Source: Pseudomonadales bacterium
GTDB lineage: Bacteria; Pseudomonadota; Gammaproteobacteria; Pseudomonadales; Ketobacteraceae
Reading direction: 5' to 3'
Assembly (NCBI GenBank): GCA_020062665.1
Contig: JAGUVW010000020.1
Location: 1-35,973 of the forward strand
Length of the DNA: 35,973 bases
This document shows, piece after piece, positions 25,029-33,392 of the stretch. The notes below the pieces were generated by a model. That model saw nothing but the letters and a program-made list of their open reading frames with translations. It had not been told where the DNA came from and searched no databases. Numbering within the stretch: the stretch's first letter is position 1; each line of letters starts with the position of its first letter. The translations under genes were made by a program, and so were the position numbers.

Positions 25029-26999
25029 TCAGTGTACCGGCGTGTCACCCAGCTGCAGGAATTCGCCGAGGCTGGACGCCGCCAGAGGCCGCGAAAAATA
25101 GAAGCCCTGCACGATGTCGCAGGCTTCGTTTTCCAGCATCTGCCACTGCTGCTGGGTCTCGACACCTTCGGCCACCACCTGCAACCCCAGATCATGGCCC
25201 AGGCGGATGACGTTGCGCACGATCGCCACATCCCCCGCCGACGTATCCATGCCCTGCACAAACGACTGATCGATCTTGATGCGGGACACCGGAAAACGCT
25301 TGAGATAGCTCAGCGACGAATAGCCGGTGCCGAAATCATCCAGCGAGATATGGAAGCCCCGGTCGCGCAGCTGGCGCATGGTGGCAATCGCCATGTCTGC
25401 GTTGCGCATCACTGCTGACTCGGTGATTTCCAGATCGATGAATTCCGGATTCAGCTGCCACTGGGCCAGCAGTTCCTGCAGGAACTCCCCCAGATTGGGT
25501 TGATACAGCTGGATCGCCGACAGATTGATGCCCGTCACCAGCGGCAACTTGCCGGCCTGCCATTGCGCCGCCTGGCGGAACGCATTTTCCACCACCCAGC
25601 GTCCCAGCGCTGGCATCAGCCCCATGTTCTCGGCAATCGGCACGAACACCGCCGGCGACAAGCCGCCCTTGTCGAAACCGGGCCAGCGCAGCAGCGCTTC
25701 CACGCCGGACACCCGCCGATCCGCCAGCATCACCTGGGGCTGATAGTGCAACTGCAGCTGATCACCCTGAATCGCAGTGCGCAGTTTTTCGCTGACCTGA
25801 TGTTGCCAGCGGAACTGGCCGTGCAGATTGCGCGAGTAAAAGTGGAAATTGTTGCGGCCCGCCTGCTTGGCGCTGTACAGCGCCAGATCCACATTCTTCA
25901 TCAATTCATCCAGACGAATGTCGTCGTCCGGGAACAGGGTGATGCCGATGCTGGCACGGGTGTGAATCTTGTTGCCGAACAGATCGAACGGCGTGGTGGA
26001 CAGGGATTGCAGCAGACGCTCTGCCACCAGCGCCGCTTCCTCGCCGTTGCGAATGTCATCCAGCAGAATCATGAATTCATCGCCGCCGATGCGCGCAAGA
26101 GTGTCGGTGGCTTTCAGACAACTGAACAGGCGCTTGCCCACTTCCCGCAGCAGCTGATCGCCCACCGGATGGCCGTGGGTGTCGTTGATCATCTTGTAGT
26201 GATCCAGATCCAGCATCAGCAGCGCGCCCATGGTGTTCTTGCGCTGGCTGGCGGCCAGGGCGTGGTGCAGACGATCCTGCAGCAGCGCCCGATTGGCCAG
26301 GCCGGTGAGTTCATCGTGGGTCGCCAGGTGTTCCAGCTGCTTTTGCGCGACGAGCTGCTCGGTCATGTCCAGGCCGATGCTCCAGTTGGCCCAGCCATTG
26401 ATGGGAAAGCGTTTGGAAATATTGAACCAGGCAATCTGGCGCGATTCCTGTTTGCCCTTGAGCGTGCTCACGCGGTGCTGGTAGTCGCCGCCGCCCTGAT
26501 GACATTCCATCAGCAATTGTTCGCGGGACTGGGCATCGGGAAACAGTTTTTCCAGCGCCTGCGCATCCTGGCGAATCTCGGCCTGGGTGTAACCTGTCAC
26601 TTCCTGCGCCGCGCGATTCCACGCCAGGATCTGGCCGTTGCGGTCGTAGGCGTTGAGCATCACCGGCATGTTTTCCACCAGATCCCGCATGCGCTGGCGG
26701 CTGGCCTGCAGTTCGCGGCGCTGGGCGCTCTGCACCACCACATAGAAGAACATGCCCCACAATGCAGGCTGCAGGATCTGCAGGTAGTCGCCCCAGTCTT
26801 CATCGATGTCGACACGGGATGACAGCCCCGCCCACGCCCAGAAACCCAGCGCGTTGACGATGGCCGTGATCCCGCACACCAGCACCACGATCCATTGTTC
26901 GGCGACAGTGAGACGATGGCGGCCACGGTACAGAAACAGGATCAGCGCAGCGGCAGCGGCAATGGCACCGGCCAGATCCAGAAAACTAATCATAGGCAT
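25029..26999 (-). CDS. Membrane PAS-GGDEF-EAL c-di-GMP enzyme
   Basis: 656 residues from the ATG at 26999 (an ATG at 26993 is also possible). Three membrane segments (about 5-24, 34-58 and 72-91) precede a PAS domain (about 106-215, with NGQILAWNRAAQEVTGYT), a GGDEF domain (226-390) and an EAL domain (405-650). GGDEF is intact at 305-309, but the inhibitory site reads KATD rather than RxxD, so product inhibition is probably weak. The EAL side keeps E434 (EALLRW), N492, E524, the DDFGTGYSSL loop (554-563), K575, E611 and Q631, so phosphodiesterase activity is expected. The net activity cannot be told from sequence. The start overlaps the end of a small membrane-protein gene, so both are made together. 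Confidence 0.94.
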   Translation of the reverse strand: MPMISFLDLAGAIAAAAALILFLYRGRHRLTVAEQWIVVLVCGITAIVNALGFWAWAGLSSRVDIDEDWGDYLQILQPALWGMFFYVVVQSAQRRELQASRQRMRDLVENMPVMLNAYDRNGQILAWNRAAQEVTGYTQAEIRQDAQALEKLFPDAQSREQLLMECHQGGGDYQHRVSTLKGKQESRQIAWFNISKRFPINGWANWSIGLDMTEQLVAQKQLEHLATHDELTGLANRALLQDRLHHALAASQRKNTMGALLMLDLDHYKMINDTHGHPVGDQLLREVGKRLFSCLKATDTLARIGGDEFMILLDDIRNGEEAALVAERLLQSLSTTPFDLFGNKIHTRASIGITLFPDDDIRLDELMKNVDLALYSAKQAGRNNFHFYSRNLHGQFRWQHQVSEKLRTAIQGDQLQLHYQPQVMLADRRVSGVEALLRWPGFDKGGLSPAVFVPIAENMGLMPALGRWVVENAFRQAAQWQAGKLPLVTGINLSAIQLYQPNLGEFLQELLAQWQLNPEFIDLEITESAVMRNADMAIATMRQLRDRGFHISLDDFGTGYSSLSYLKRFPVSRIKIDQSFVQGMDTSAGDVAIVRNVIRLGHDLGLQVVAEGVETQQQWQMLENEACDIVQGFYFSRPLAASSLGEFLQLGDTPVH

Positions 27000-27282
27000 G
27001 TGGCTCGGGGTTCCCGTGTCGGAATGCAAACCAGCACCAGCACAACAACAGCACGCCATTGAGCGCATAGGCAATGTGCTCGACGATGTTGAAGAACCGG
27101 TATAACAACACGTGTTCAATATTGGTGGCTGTCCACGCCAGCCAGGCGGCCACATACGCCGCGAACAACCATCCACTGGCCGGCAAGCGCCGCAGCTCTG
27201 TGCGGTACATCACCAGGAAGCCCAGCACAATGCTGCCGAGCATCCACACCAGAATTTCATTTTCATGCATGGGGAAATCCAT
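26986..27282 (-). CDS. Small three-helix membrane protein coupled to the GGDEF-EAL gene
   Basis: 98 residues from the ATG at 27282, chosen because GAGGCGGG lies at a suitable distance. ATGs at 27318 and 27270 are alternatives with poorer context. There are three hydrophobic segments (about 9-24, 34-50 and 63-83) and a conserved-looking NIEHVLLYRFFNIVEHIAYALNG stretch spanning the last loop, with two histidines. No family recognised. The last codons contain both candidate start codons of the GGDEF-EAL gene (an overlap of 8 or 14 bases), which points to coupled translation and a joint complex, perhaps as the sensory membrane subunit. Confidence 0.75.
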   Translation of the reverse strand: MDFPMHENEILVWMLGSIVLGFLVMYRTELRRLPASGWLFAAYVAAWLAWTATNIEHVLLYRFFNIVEHIAYALNGVLLLCWCWFAFRHGNPEPHAYD

Positions 27283-27506
27283 CTCATCCCGCCTCGCTGA
27301 AGTTTCAGTCGAATACATTAACGCTAGGCGGGCTTGTGACCGGGTGCAACATTTTTGTGCAGAGACTGTAACAGGAAGCGAAAATATTCTACTTGCCCTG
27401 GCAGAAATAGCCGGCGGCACTATCCTGCCCGCACCAAACCCCGATAAACCTTGGGATTATTGACGCCGGCGACCTAGCAAACATTGGTTTTCGCGGAAGT
27501 TGACGG

Positions 27507-28421
27507 CTATGGATGACCCTGGGCCAGATCACGCAGCGACTGGCGAATCTGCTCCTGATGTGCGGGAAAGAAGTCGCGGCGCAGGGATTCCAGCAGCGTG
27601 GATTGCTCCTGCGGGGTCAGATCCGCCTGCAGGCGCAACTGATCCCGCTGCTGTTCGTAGGCAGCCTGCAGCCAGGGATCGGTGGCGGTTTGCTGTGGTA
27701 CGTCCGGTGCAACTGCTGCGGCTGTAACACGGGCTTGCGATGGCAACGGCTGCAGCCGTTCCAGCATGCGGCGATCGTAGGCGTTGTCCTCGCCAAACCA
27801 GCGGTCGGCCAATTCGCCCAGCCGATCCTGCTGCAACTGCTCGCGGCGGGTAAACAGGGTTGCGATCGTCTGCAGCTGTTCTGCGCTCAGCGCGTCCGGC
27901 GCTGCGTCCGGCTTCAGTTCCCACACCAGCAATTCCACGTCGGCCTGATACTGGCGGTAGTTCTGCCACAGCAGCAACGCCTGTTGTGCCGCCGGTTGTG
28001 GCAATGCGCGCGCTCGCGCCTGCAGCAGTGTTTGCAGTTCGGCGGCACTGACATCGTGACGCGCCGCCAGCAGAAAATCGAACAGCAATTTCAGCTGCAG
28101 ATCGGTGATGAGTGCGCCGCTGTCATCCACCCGCAGACCGTCGGGCAGCGCGGCACCGCGCAGGGAATGCAAACGCTCCAAGATGGCGATTTCCTGTTGC
28201 GCCGCATCCTGTTCCAGCACAGGTTGCGGCGCTGCGTTGGCAGCGGGCAGCGCAACGGGATCGTCAGCCGCAGCCACCGAGGTCATTGCAGGGGGAGTGA
28301 TCGCCGCCACCGGCGGAGCATCCGGCAGCGGCGTCCACACCTGCACCATGCAGAAAAGCAGCAGCAACGACACCATGGACAGTGTCGCTGCCACCACTTT
28401 TTCCCTCTGCAGAAAACTCAC
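27507..28421 (-). CDS. lifO: Lipase-specific foldase (lipase chaperone)
   Basis: The 304-residue protein has an N-terminal membrane anchor (about 8-28), an Ala/Pro-rich linker (30-75) and a helical body. The foldase signature SLRGAALPDG (86-95), with a following FDFLLAA (114-120), corresponds to the SLxGT and FDY(F/C)LSA motifs of the LifO family. LifO proteins clasp the secreted lipase in the periplasm and fold it before type II secretion. Phe replaces Tyr in the FDY motif and Ala replaces Thr in SLRGT, so this is a divergent member. The ATG overlaps the lipase stop by four bases (ATGA). Pairing with the lipase next door makes the assignment firm. Confidence 0.9.
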   Translation of the reverse strand: MSFLQREKVVAATLSMVSLLLLFCMVQVWTPLPDAPPVAAITPPAMTSVAAADDPVALPAANAAPQPVLEQDAAQQEIAILERLHSLRGAALPDGLRVDDSGALITDLQLKLLFDFLLAARHDVSAAELQTLLQARARALPQPAAQQALLLWQNYRQYQADVELLVWELKPDAAPDALSAEQLQTIATLFTRREQLQQDRLGELADRWFGEDNAYDRRMLERLQPLPSQARVTAAAVAPDVPQQTATDPWLQAAYEQQRDQLRLQADLTPQEQSTLLESLRRDFFPAHQEQIRQSLRDLAQGHP

Positions 28422-29428
28422 AGGCCTTGTTGCTGCAAACGGTTGGCGTGCACCAGAAACACGGTGCGCGGATCCACATCCGGCGTCAGGCCGAACAGCT
28501 GATTCACTTCATCCAGATGCGACCAGTAATAGCGATCGGAAATCACTTCGCCCAGCCGCGCGCCGCAGGTGGGCACCACGCCGTCATTTTCGCCTTCGCC
28601 GTTGAGTTTGCTGGCGTAGTAACTGAGCGTGAGCGCCACGCTGGAAGGATCCAGCAGATCCTCGCCGGAACGGAATACGCTGGTGGGCGCCCCCCGCCCC
28701 ACCCAGGAATAAATCGGAAACCGCCATGCCACTTCATTGCCGTTGGCATCCGTCACCGTGCCGCTGGCCGCGGTGGCCATGGGGCCGTTGCAATCTTCAC
28801 TGAAGCCATGGGTGCCCACGGTGCGGCCGAATTCCAGCGAGCCGGCCCGCGTACTCAGGTACAGCGCGGTGAGGGCGTCCTGCTCCAGATCCAGGCCGTT
28901 GGTTTTGCCCTGCAACCAGCCCAGATATTCCACCAGCGCCACGATGGCATCGCGCACCGCAGGCAGCACGCTGCCTACACCGGTGTTCAGCATCCACACC
29001 GCATCTGCCGTCTTGGAACCACGCACCGGCCCGCCGATCACCGTGAGCGACGCCACCCGCTCCGGATGCAGCGCTGCGTACGCGCGCACGGTGTAGGTGC
29101 CCTGGCTGTGGCCGATCAGATTGAATTTTTGTGCGCCGGTCTCGGCGGCGATGCGCTCGATGTGCGCCTCCAGTTGCGCCACGCGAATGTGCTCGCCCGC
29201 CACCGCAGACAGCGTTGGCGTGTACACCTGCTCATTGCCGTGCTGACGCAAGCGTTGCGGAATGCCATACCAGTAATCCACCAGGCCCAGATAGCGTTCG
29301 GCGCCGGTAAAACCATGGGCCATGACAATGGGATAGCGGGTGGTGGCGTAACCTCCGGCGCTGGCAACACCGGGCAGGATGAACAACAGTGCGCCGAGCA
29401 GGGCGGCAACAGACAGATCGCGTTTCAT
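28418..29428 (-). CDS. lipA: Secreted triacylglycerol lipase (family I, foldase-dependent)
   Basis: 336 residues with a Sec signal (cleavage after VASA, about residue 24). The oxyanion motif is AHGFTG (37-42). The nucleophile is Ser108 in GHSQG, the acid Asp282 in ENDGVVP and the base His304 in WSHLDEVN. Calcium ligands match the Pseudomonas-type lipase loop: Asp306, Gln310 and the Leu314 carbonyl in HLDEVNQLFGL. Cys213 and Cys288 are placed for the usual single disulfide. The residue after GHSQG is Thr, where GHSQGG is typical. The enzyme would hydrolyse extracellular triglycerides after folding by LifO and export, probably by a type II system encoded elsewhere. It lies downstream of a FadL porin, which would take up the fatty acids released. 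Confidence 0.95.
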   Translation of the reverse strand: MKRDLSVAALLGALLFILPGVASAGGYATTRYPIVMAHGFTGAERYLGLVDYWYGIPQRLRQHGNEQVYTPTLSAVAGEHIRVAQLEAHIERIAAETGAQKFNLIGHSQGTYTVRAYAALHPERVASLTVIGGPVRGSKTADAVWMLNTGVGSVLPAVRDAIVALVEYLGWLQGKTNGLDLEQDALTALYLSTRAGSLEFGRTVGTHGFSEDCNGPMATAASGTVTDANGNEVAWRFPIYSWVGRGAPTSVFRSGEDLLDPSSVALTLSYYASKLNGEGENDGVVPTCGARLGEVISDRYYWSHLDEVNQLFGLTPDVDPRTVFLVHANRLQQQGL

Positions 29429-29498
29429 GGGCAGTCCTTTTTCTTGTTATGGAGGAAGCCTGCCCACTCTAGTGCAACGCCGCAGCGTGGTATTGATC

Positions 29499-29527
29499 GC
29501 GCGGCCGGCATTTTTGTCCGGTCGCGC
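29499..29527. other. Hairpin between the lipase and FadL genes
   Basis: GCGCGGCCGG and CCGGTCGCGC form a 10-bp stem with a 9-base loop (one G-T pair on the plus strand, one A-C mismatch on the minus strand). It lies after the FadL stop. No T-run follows on the minus strand, so it is at best a weak attenuator between FadL and lipase. Confidence 0.3.
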
Positions 29528-29553
29528 AACGCGGTGAAATCAACTCTGCAACG

Positions 29554-31275
29554 TCAGAATTTGCGGTCCACCGACACCGCCATCAGGAAGCCATTGACCT
29601 CGTTTTCGAACGGCGTGGAAAAATACGGGTTGTACACCACGTTGCCTTCGATGCAGCTGTTGGCATTCTGCGATTTGCAGGCCGGCGTGCTGCTTTCGGA
29701 ATACAGATAGGCGAAGGCGCCGTCGAAGCGGGTCTTGCGATCGTATTGCCAACCAAATCCAACGGTGTAGAGATCCGCATCGCCGATGGGAAAAATCAGG
29801 TCGGTGCGATCATCGGGAATCGCCGAGGCACGGGGTTCATAACCGCCGCGCAGCACCCAGTTGGCGTTGAGCTGGTATTCCACGCCCACGGCCCAGCTCC
29901 AGGTATCTTCGTATTTGCGGGTGATCACCATGCTGCTGGGGGTGGTGAGGTCGTAGCCCGCCGCAGTGGCGATGGCGGTGCCGAAACTGAGGAAGTCCAC
30001 GTTGCGATCGAACTCGAAATTCAATGACTCCCAGACGCTGTAATCCGTCCATTTCAGATCCACGTTGAGCTTGAGTGACGGCACCATCTGGATCGACGCA
30101 CCGAACGCCAGATGCTGGGGCACGATGTATTCCATTTCCACCGTGCCGCTTTCAATTTTCTGCGCGTTGAGCGGCGCGCCGCCCAGAAACAGCAACAGCC
30201 CCGTCACCAGCGGGCTCTCCTTCAACCCTTCTGCGGTGTGGAGGAATTCGTCGGTGTTTTCCATGCTGAAGTCGCCCTTCAGATTGGACTTGGTTTCACT
30301 GCGATAGACCATGCCCAGGGACAGCCAGGGTTCCGGTTCCCACAGCAGGCCGATATTCACGCCCACCGAGATGAAATCTTCCAACTCCAAGGTGAGCAGG
30401 CCCACGTTGTCATAGGGGCCAAACTCGATCGGCGGCAGCGGACTGCCCTGGATATTGTTGAGGTCGCGGATGTAACCCAGGGTGAGCGTCGGCGCGCGGA
30501 ATTTGGTGGCCACGTACATGCCCTGGTAGGAAAAGTTGATGCCAATGCCGGCGGACAGCGTGTCGGTCAGGCGCAGTCCCACGGTGGGTGAAAAATAGGT
30601 GATGCGCGACAGCGCCACTTCCTGCCCCTGGTAGGCGCCGGCGCCGTCTTCCTCGCGGGTCAGGCCGATGCCCTCCGGCACGTAAACGGCGCTGCCCAGC
30701 ACCATATCGCTGGCGGCCATTTCGAACGCAGCACCACCGGAGGGAAACGCCAGAATCGGCGATTCATTCACCCCCAGGAACGGCACCATCACGATGGGAT
30801 TGCCGGTTTTGGTGGTGGCGCCTGCCACCGGGTCGACGCCCCAGCACTGGCTATGGGCGTTGCTGATCTGCTCCGGCGTGCTGCTGCCATCCAGCGGGTA
30901 GTCGGTCTTGCATTGCTCGTTAAGGGAGTAATAGGCCTCTTTTCCAGCGGCCGTCGGCAAGGTCGGCTCGCCGAAGCGGGATTCCAGCGCCACGTCGGCC
31001 ACCAGCAGTTTGAGGTTGGTCTGGCGCCCGGTGATCTGGGTGAGACCCGCCGGATTGAAATGAATGGAATCGATGCCCGGCGGATCGGCCGTGACTGCAT
31101 GCGCCAGGGCCAGCGCTTTGGGATTGCCCACCGACAGGTTGGTGAGCAGCTGGGCCTGGGCCGGCACCGACAACATCAGAATGGCCGGCAAACAGGTCAG
31201 TAACGGGGCCTGCAACAAGGGCAGCGAGCGACGGACAGGGGCGGCGCCCAACGGCACCAGGGAAGACTGCAGCAT
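29554..31275 (-). CDS. fadL: FadL/OmpP1-family outer-membrane long-chain fatty acid transporter
   Basis: 573 residues from the ATG at 31275; an in-frame GTG at 31284 is an alternative, and neither has a strong ribosome-binding site. The signal peptide ends SVPAQAQ (about residue 42). The mature start keeps the FadL N-terminal hatch pattern, with SIHFNPAGLTQITG matching the usual NPAG(L/M) motif. Many amphipathic beta strands follow, and the protein closes with the barrel end VSVDRKF (C-terminal Phe). An extracellular insertion contains Cys pairs (about 130-160 and near the C-terminus). FadL proteins move long-chain fatty acids and hydrophobic compounds through the outer membrane. The neighbouring lipase, foldase and hydrolase point to lipid uptake. 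The upstream palindrome at 31350-31365 may regulate it. Confidence 0.93.
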   Translation of the reverse strand: MLQSSLVPLGAAPVRRSLPLLQAPLLTCLPAILMLSVPAQAQLLTNLSVGNPKALALAHAVTADPPGIDSIHFNPAGLTQITGRQTNLKLLVADVALESRFGEPTLPTAAGKEAYYSLNEQCKTDYPLDGSSTPEQISNAHSQCWGVDPVAGATTKTGNPIVMVPFLGVNESPILAFPSGGAAFEMAASDMVLGSAVYVPEGIGLTREEDGAGAYQGQEVALSRITYFSPTVGLRLTDTLSAGIGINFSYQGMYVATKFRAPTLTLGYIRDLNNIQGSPLPPIEFGPYDNVGLLTLELEDFISVGVNIGLLWEPEPWLSLGMVYRSETKSNLKGDFSMENTDEFLHTAEGLKESPLVTGLLLFLGGAPLNAQKIESGTVEMEYIVPQHLAFGASIQMVPSLKLNVDLKWTDYSVWESLNFEFDRNVDFLSFGTAIATAAGYDLTTPSSMVITRKYEDTWSWAVGVEYQLNANWVLRGGYEPRASAIPDDRTDLIFPIGDADLYTVGFGWQYDRKTRFDGAFAYLYSESSTPACKSQNANSCIEGNVVYNPYFSTPFENEVNGFLMAVSVDRKF

Positions 31276-31349
31276 AGGATTCACTTTGTTGTTTTTGTTG
31301 TGTGGACGTGTTCGGCGAACGGATCGCAGTGTTAATTCATGCGCCTTAT

Positions 31350-31365
31350 TGGTACATAAGTACCA
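31350..31365. promoter_or_regulatory. Operator-like inverted repeat upstream of fadL
   Basis: TGGTAC and GTACCA form perfect 6-bp arms around ATAA. It lies about 75 bases upstream of the fadL start and just past the hydrolase stop. The TGGT arms recall fatty-acid regulators, but the spacing does not match the E. coli FadR site (TGGTC with a 1-base spacer), so the protein is unknown. Confidence 0.45.
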
Positions 31366-31373
31366 GTATTGAT

Positions 31374-32168
31374 TTAGCCTACAACGACTTTCCCGCCGCT
31401 GTCATTAACAAATTGGTGTATTTCGTTGACGATCCACGCCGGCGCATCCAGCGGCAAATCGTGTCCCGCAGTGGGATGCTCCCGCAGCGGCGCGTCCCAG
31501 TGGCGGGCAATGGCGCGGGAACATTCCACGCTCACCAGCCGATCCTGCGTAGCCGCCAGCAGCAGCACCGGCACCGCCGGGCGCCGCGCACCCAGACGAA
31601 AACGCGACGCCGCCCACAACTGCCGCACGGTATTGCCCAACGACACCGGGCGCTCGGCGCGAATGGCATTCCACAACGGCAGCGCGCTGGCCCGGGCATC
31701 GGCGTGGTTGCTCACCAGGCGCAGAATCGCTGCTTCCTTGTCGCCGGCCGGGGTCAGCGCTGCCAGCAGCATCCTGCCCAGCGCTGCCGGACGCAACCGG
31801 TGCAGCAGCGGCGAGACGCCACCGTAGCTGGTGTTGATCAGCACCGCGCGCTGAAAATCCAGCGGAAAACTGTGCAGCCAATGCGCCGCAATCATGCCCC
31901 CCAGCGAGATCGCCAGCAGCACCGCCACTTCACTGCTACGGCGCTGCTGCAGAAATTCCTCACGCATCACACTCACCATTTTTTCCACCTGCAACGGCGA
32001 ACGCAGGCGATGATTGATTCCGGCGCCGGGCAGATCGATGCAGGTAATGCGCGCGCCGGGAAACGCGGCTGCCAATTGCTGCGGCAGATCGCCCCAGTGC
32101 CGGGCCTCGCGGGTCAGGCCCCGCACCAGATAGAAATGCAGGTTAAGGCGGGAAATGGTTTCTTGCAT
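31374..32168 (-). CDS. Alpha/beta-hydrolase (esterase-like)
   Basis: 264 residues from the ATG at 32168, preceded by AGGAG; this start removes a meaningless 60-residue extension. The fold pattern is LHFYLVRGLTREARHWGDLPQ, then CIDLPGAG. The nucleophile is Ser88 in AISLGG (Ala in place of the first Gly), the acid Asp209 in ATQDRLVS and the base His236 in AGHDLP. There is no signal peptide, so it is cytosolic. Likely an esterase or thioesterase acting on lipid breakdown products, as suggested by the lipase and FadL genes downstream; the substrate cannot be read from sequence. It is divergently transcribed from an AraC-family regulator, which probably controls it. Confidence 0.9.
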   Translation of the reverse strand: MQETISRLNLHFYLVRGLTREARHWGDLPQQLAAAFPGARITCIDLPGAGINHRLRSPLQVEKMVSVMREEFLQQRRSSEVAVLLAISLGGMIAAHWLHSFPLDFQRAVLINTSYGGVSPLLHRLRPAALGRMLLAALTPAGDKEAAILRLVSNHADARASALPLWNAIRAERPVSLGNTVRQLWAASRFRLGARRPAVPVLLLAATQDRLVSVECSRAIARHWDAPLREHPTAGHDLPLDAPAWIVNEIHQFVNDSGGKVVVG

Positions 32169-32338
32169 TGCAGCGGCTCCTGGAATTTGTATTATCTGGC
32201 CAGCAATCAAAATAAAATGCGGGCGCGCATGCAGTATCGCCCGTGCAAAGGCAGCATTGTCTGCCAGCGACTGGCCGTGGTCTTGAGATTTGCCACGGTT
32301 TTTTTGACTCGACACGCAAACGCCACAGGGGAACGTGC

Positions 32339-33352
32339 ATGACGCCAACGCCCGAGGGAACCGTCCGCATCGGTTATGTGCGGGCGCTGCTGGATTACCT
32401 GGCGCACCACGGTTTCGACATCGGTCAGGTTGCCGGCACCGCCCTGCTGGCAGAACTGCAGGCCTCGTCCCTCAACCAGCGCCTGCCTCTGCGCCACTGG
32501 ATCGACCTGCTCAACCGCGCCATCGCCGTCACCGCCGATCCTGATCTGCCGCTGCGGGTGGCAGAGGAACTCACGCCGCGTCACTGGGGCGTCTTCGCCT
32601 ATGCTGCCATGACCTGCGAAACCCTGGCCCAGGTGGTGACGATCCTGGAGCGTTACGAACGTCTGATCGACGAAGCCAACGATTCCTGCCTGGCGCTGGA
32701 TGGCGGCCGCGCCGCCCTGCAATGGCTGCCCCGCATCGAACAGCCGGCGCCGGCCCTGATGCAGCTGTCGGTGGCCAGCTGGGTGGTGTTCGCGCGCCGC
32801 TACACCGGCCGTACCGAGCTGCCTGCCGACGTGGATTTCACCTTTCCGGCGCCGGCAGACACCTCCACCTACCAGCGCCTGTTCGGCGGCCAAGTGCGCT
32901 TCGCCCAGCCCGTCACCCAGCTGTACGTGCCGCTGGAATACCTGGCCCTGCCCATCACGCACCGCGACGCCGATACCCATCGCCTGCTGCTGTCCCAGGC
33001 CCAGAGCCAGATCGCCGCGCTGGATGCGGAGCGCAACGTGGCAGCCCTGGTGCGACAGGCCATCACCCGCCACCTGTCCAGCGGCAAGGTGACGCTGGAG
33101 CAACTGGCCGAGGTACTGCAGCTGGCACCGCGCACCCTGCAATACCAGCTGGAACAGGGCGGCACCCATTTTCGCCAGCTGCTGGACGAGGTGCGGCAGG
33201 AACTGGCCTGCATCTACCTGGCGGATCCGGACATGGCGCTGGTGGATGTGGCGTTCCTGCTGGGCTATTCCGAGCAGAGCCCGTTCAACAAGGCGTTCAA
33301 ACGCTGGACCGGGGAAACGCCGGGGGAATATCGCCGGCGCCTGCGAAGCTGA
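32339..33352 (+). CDS. AraC-family transcriptional regulator
   Basis: 337 residues from the ATG at 32339, preceded by AGGGG. The N-terminal 190 residues match the Arabinose_bd-type effector domain of OruR/ArgR-like AraC proteins (IGYVRALLDYLAHHGFDIGQV, then LPLRVAEELTPRHWGVFAYA). The C-terminal domain holds two helix-turn-helix motifs: VTLEQLAEVLQLAPRTLQYQL (about 261-281) and ALVDVAFLLGYSEQSPFNKAF (about 301-321), followed by the usual W-x-G-x-(T/S)-P-x-x-(Y/F)R ending. It is divergent from the hydrolase, and its stop is convergent with an outer-membrane protein gene. By position it is the likely local activator of the hydrolase-FadL-lipase-foldase block, sensing a lipid-derived ligand. Confidence 0.93.
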   Translation: MTPTPEGTVRIGYVRALLDYLAHHGFDIGQVAGTALLAELQASSLNQRLPLRHWIDLLNRAIAVTADPDLPLRVAEELTPRHWGVFAYAAMTCETLAQVVTILERYERLIDEANDSCLALDGGRAALQWLPRIEQPAPALMQLSVASWVVFARRYTGRTELPADVDFTFPAPADTSTYQRLFGGQVRFAQPVTQLYVPLEYLALPITHRDADTHRLLLSQAQSQIAALDAERNVAALVRQAITRHLSSGKVTLEQLAEVLQLAPRTLQYQLEQGGTHFRQLLDEVRQELACIYLADPDMALVDVAFLLGYSEQSPFNKAFKRWTGETPGEYRRRLRS

Positions 33353-33392
33353 ACGGGATAGCATCGACTGCGTGACAACAGGCCCGCAAAAA

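Noticed and set aside
29499-29527. Hairpin after fadL as a rho-independent terminator
   Set aside because: The stem is good on the plus strand only, and no T-run follows on the minus strand, so I list it only as a hairpin.
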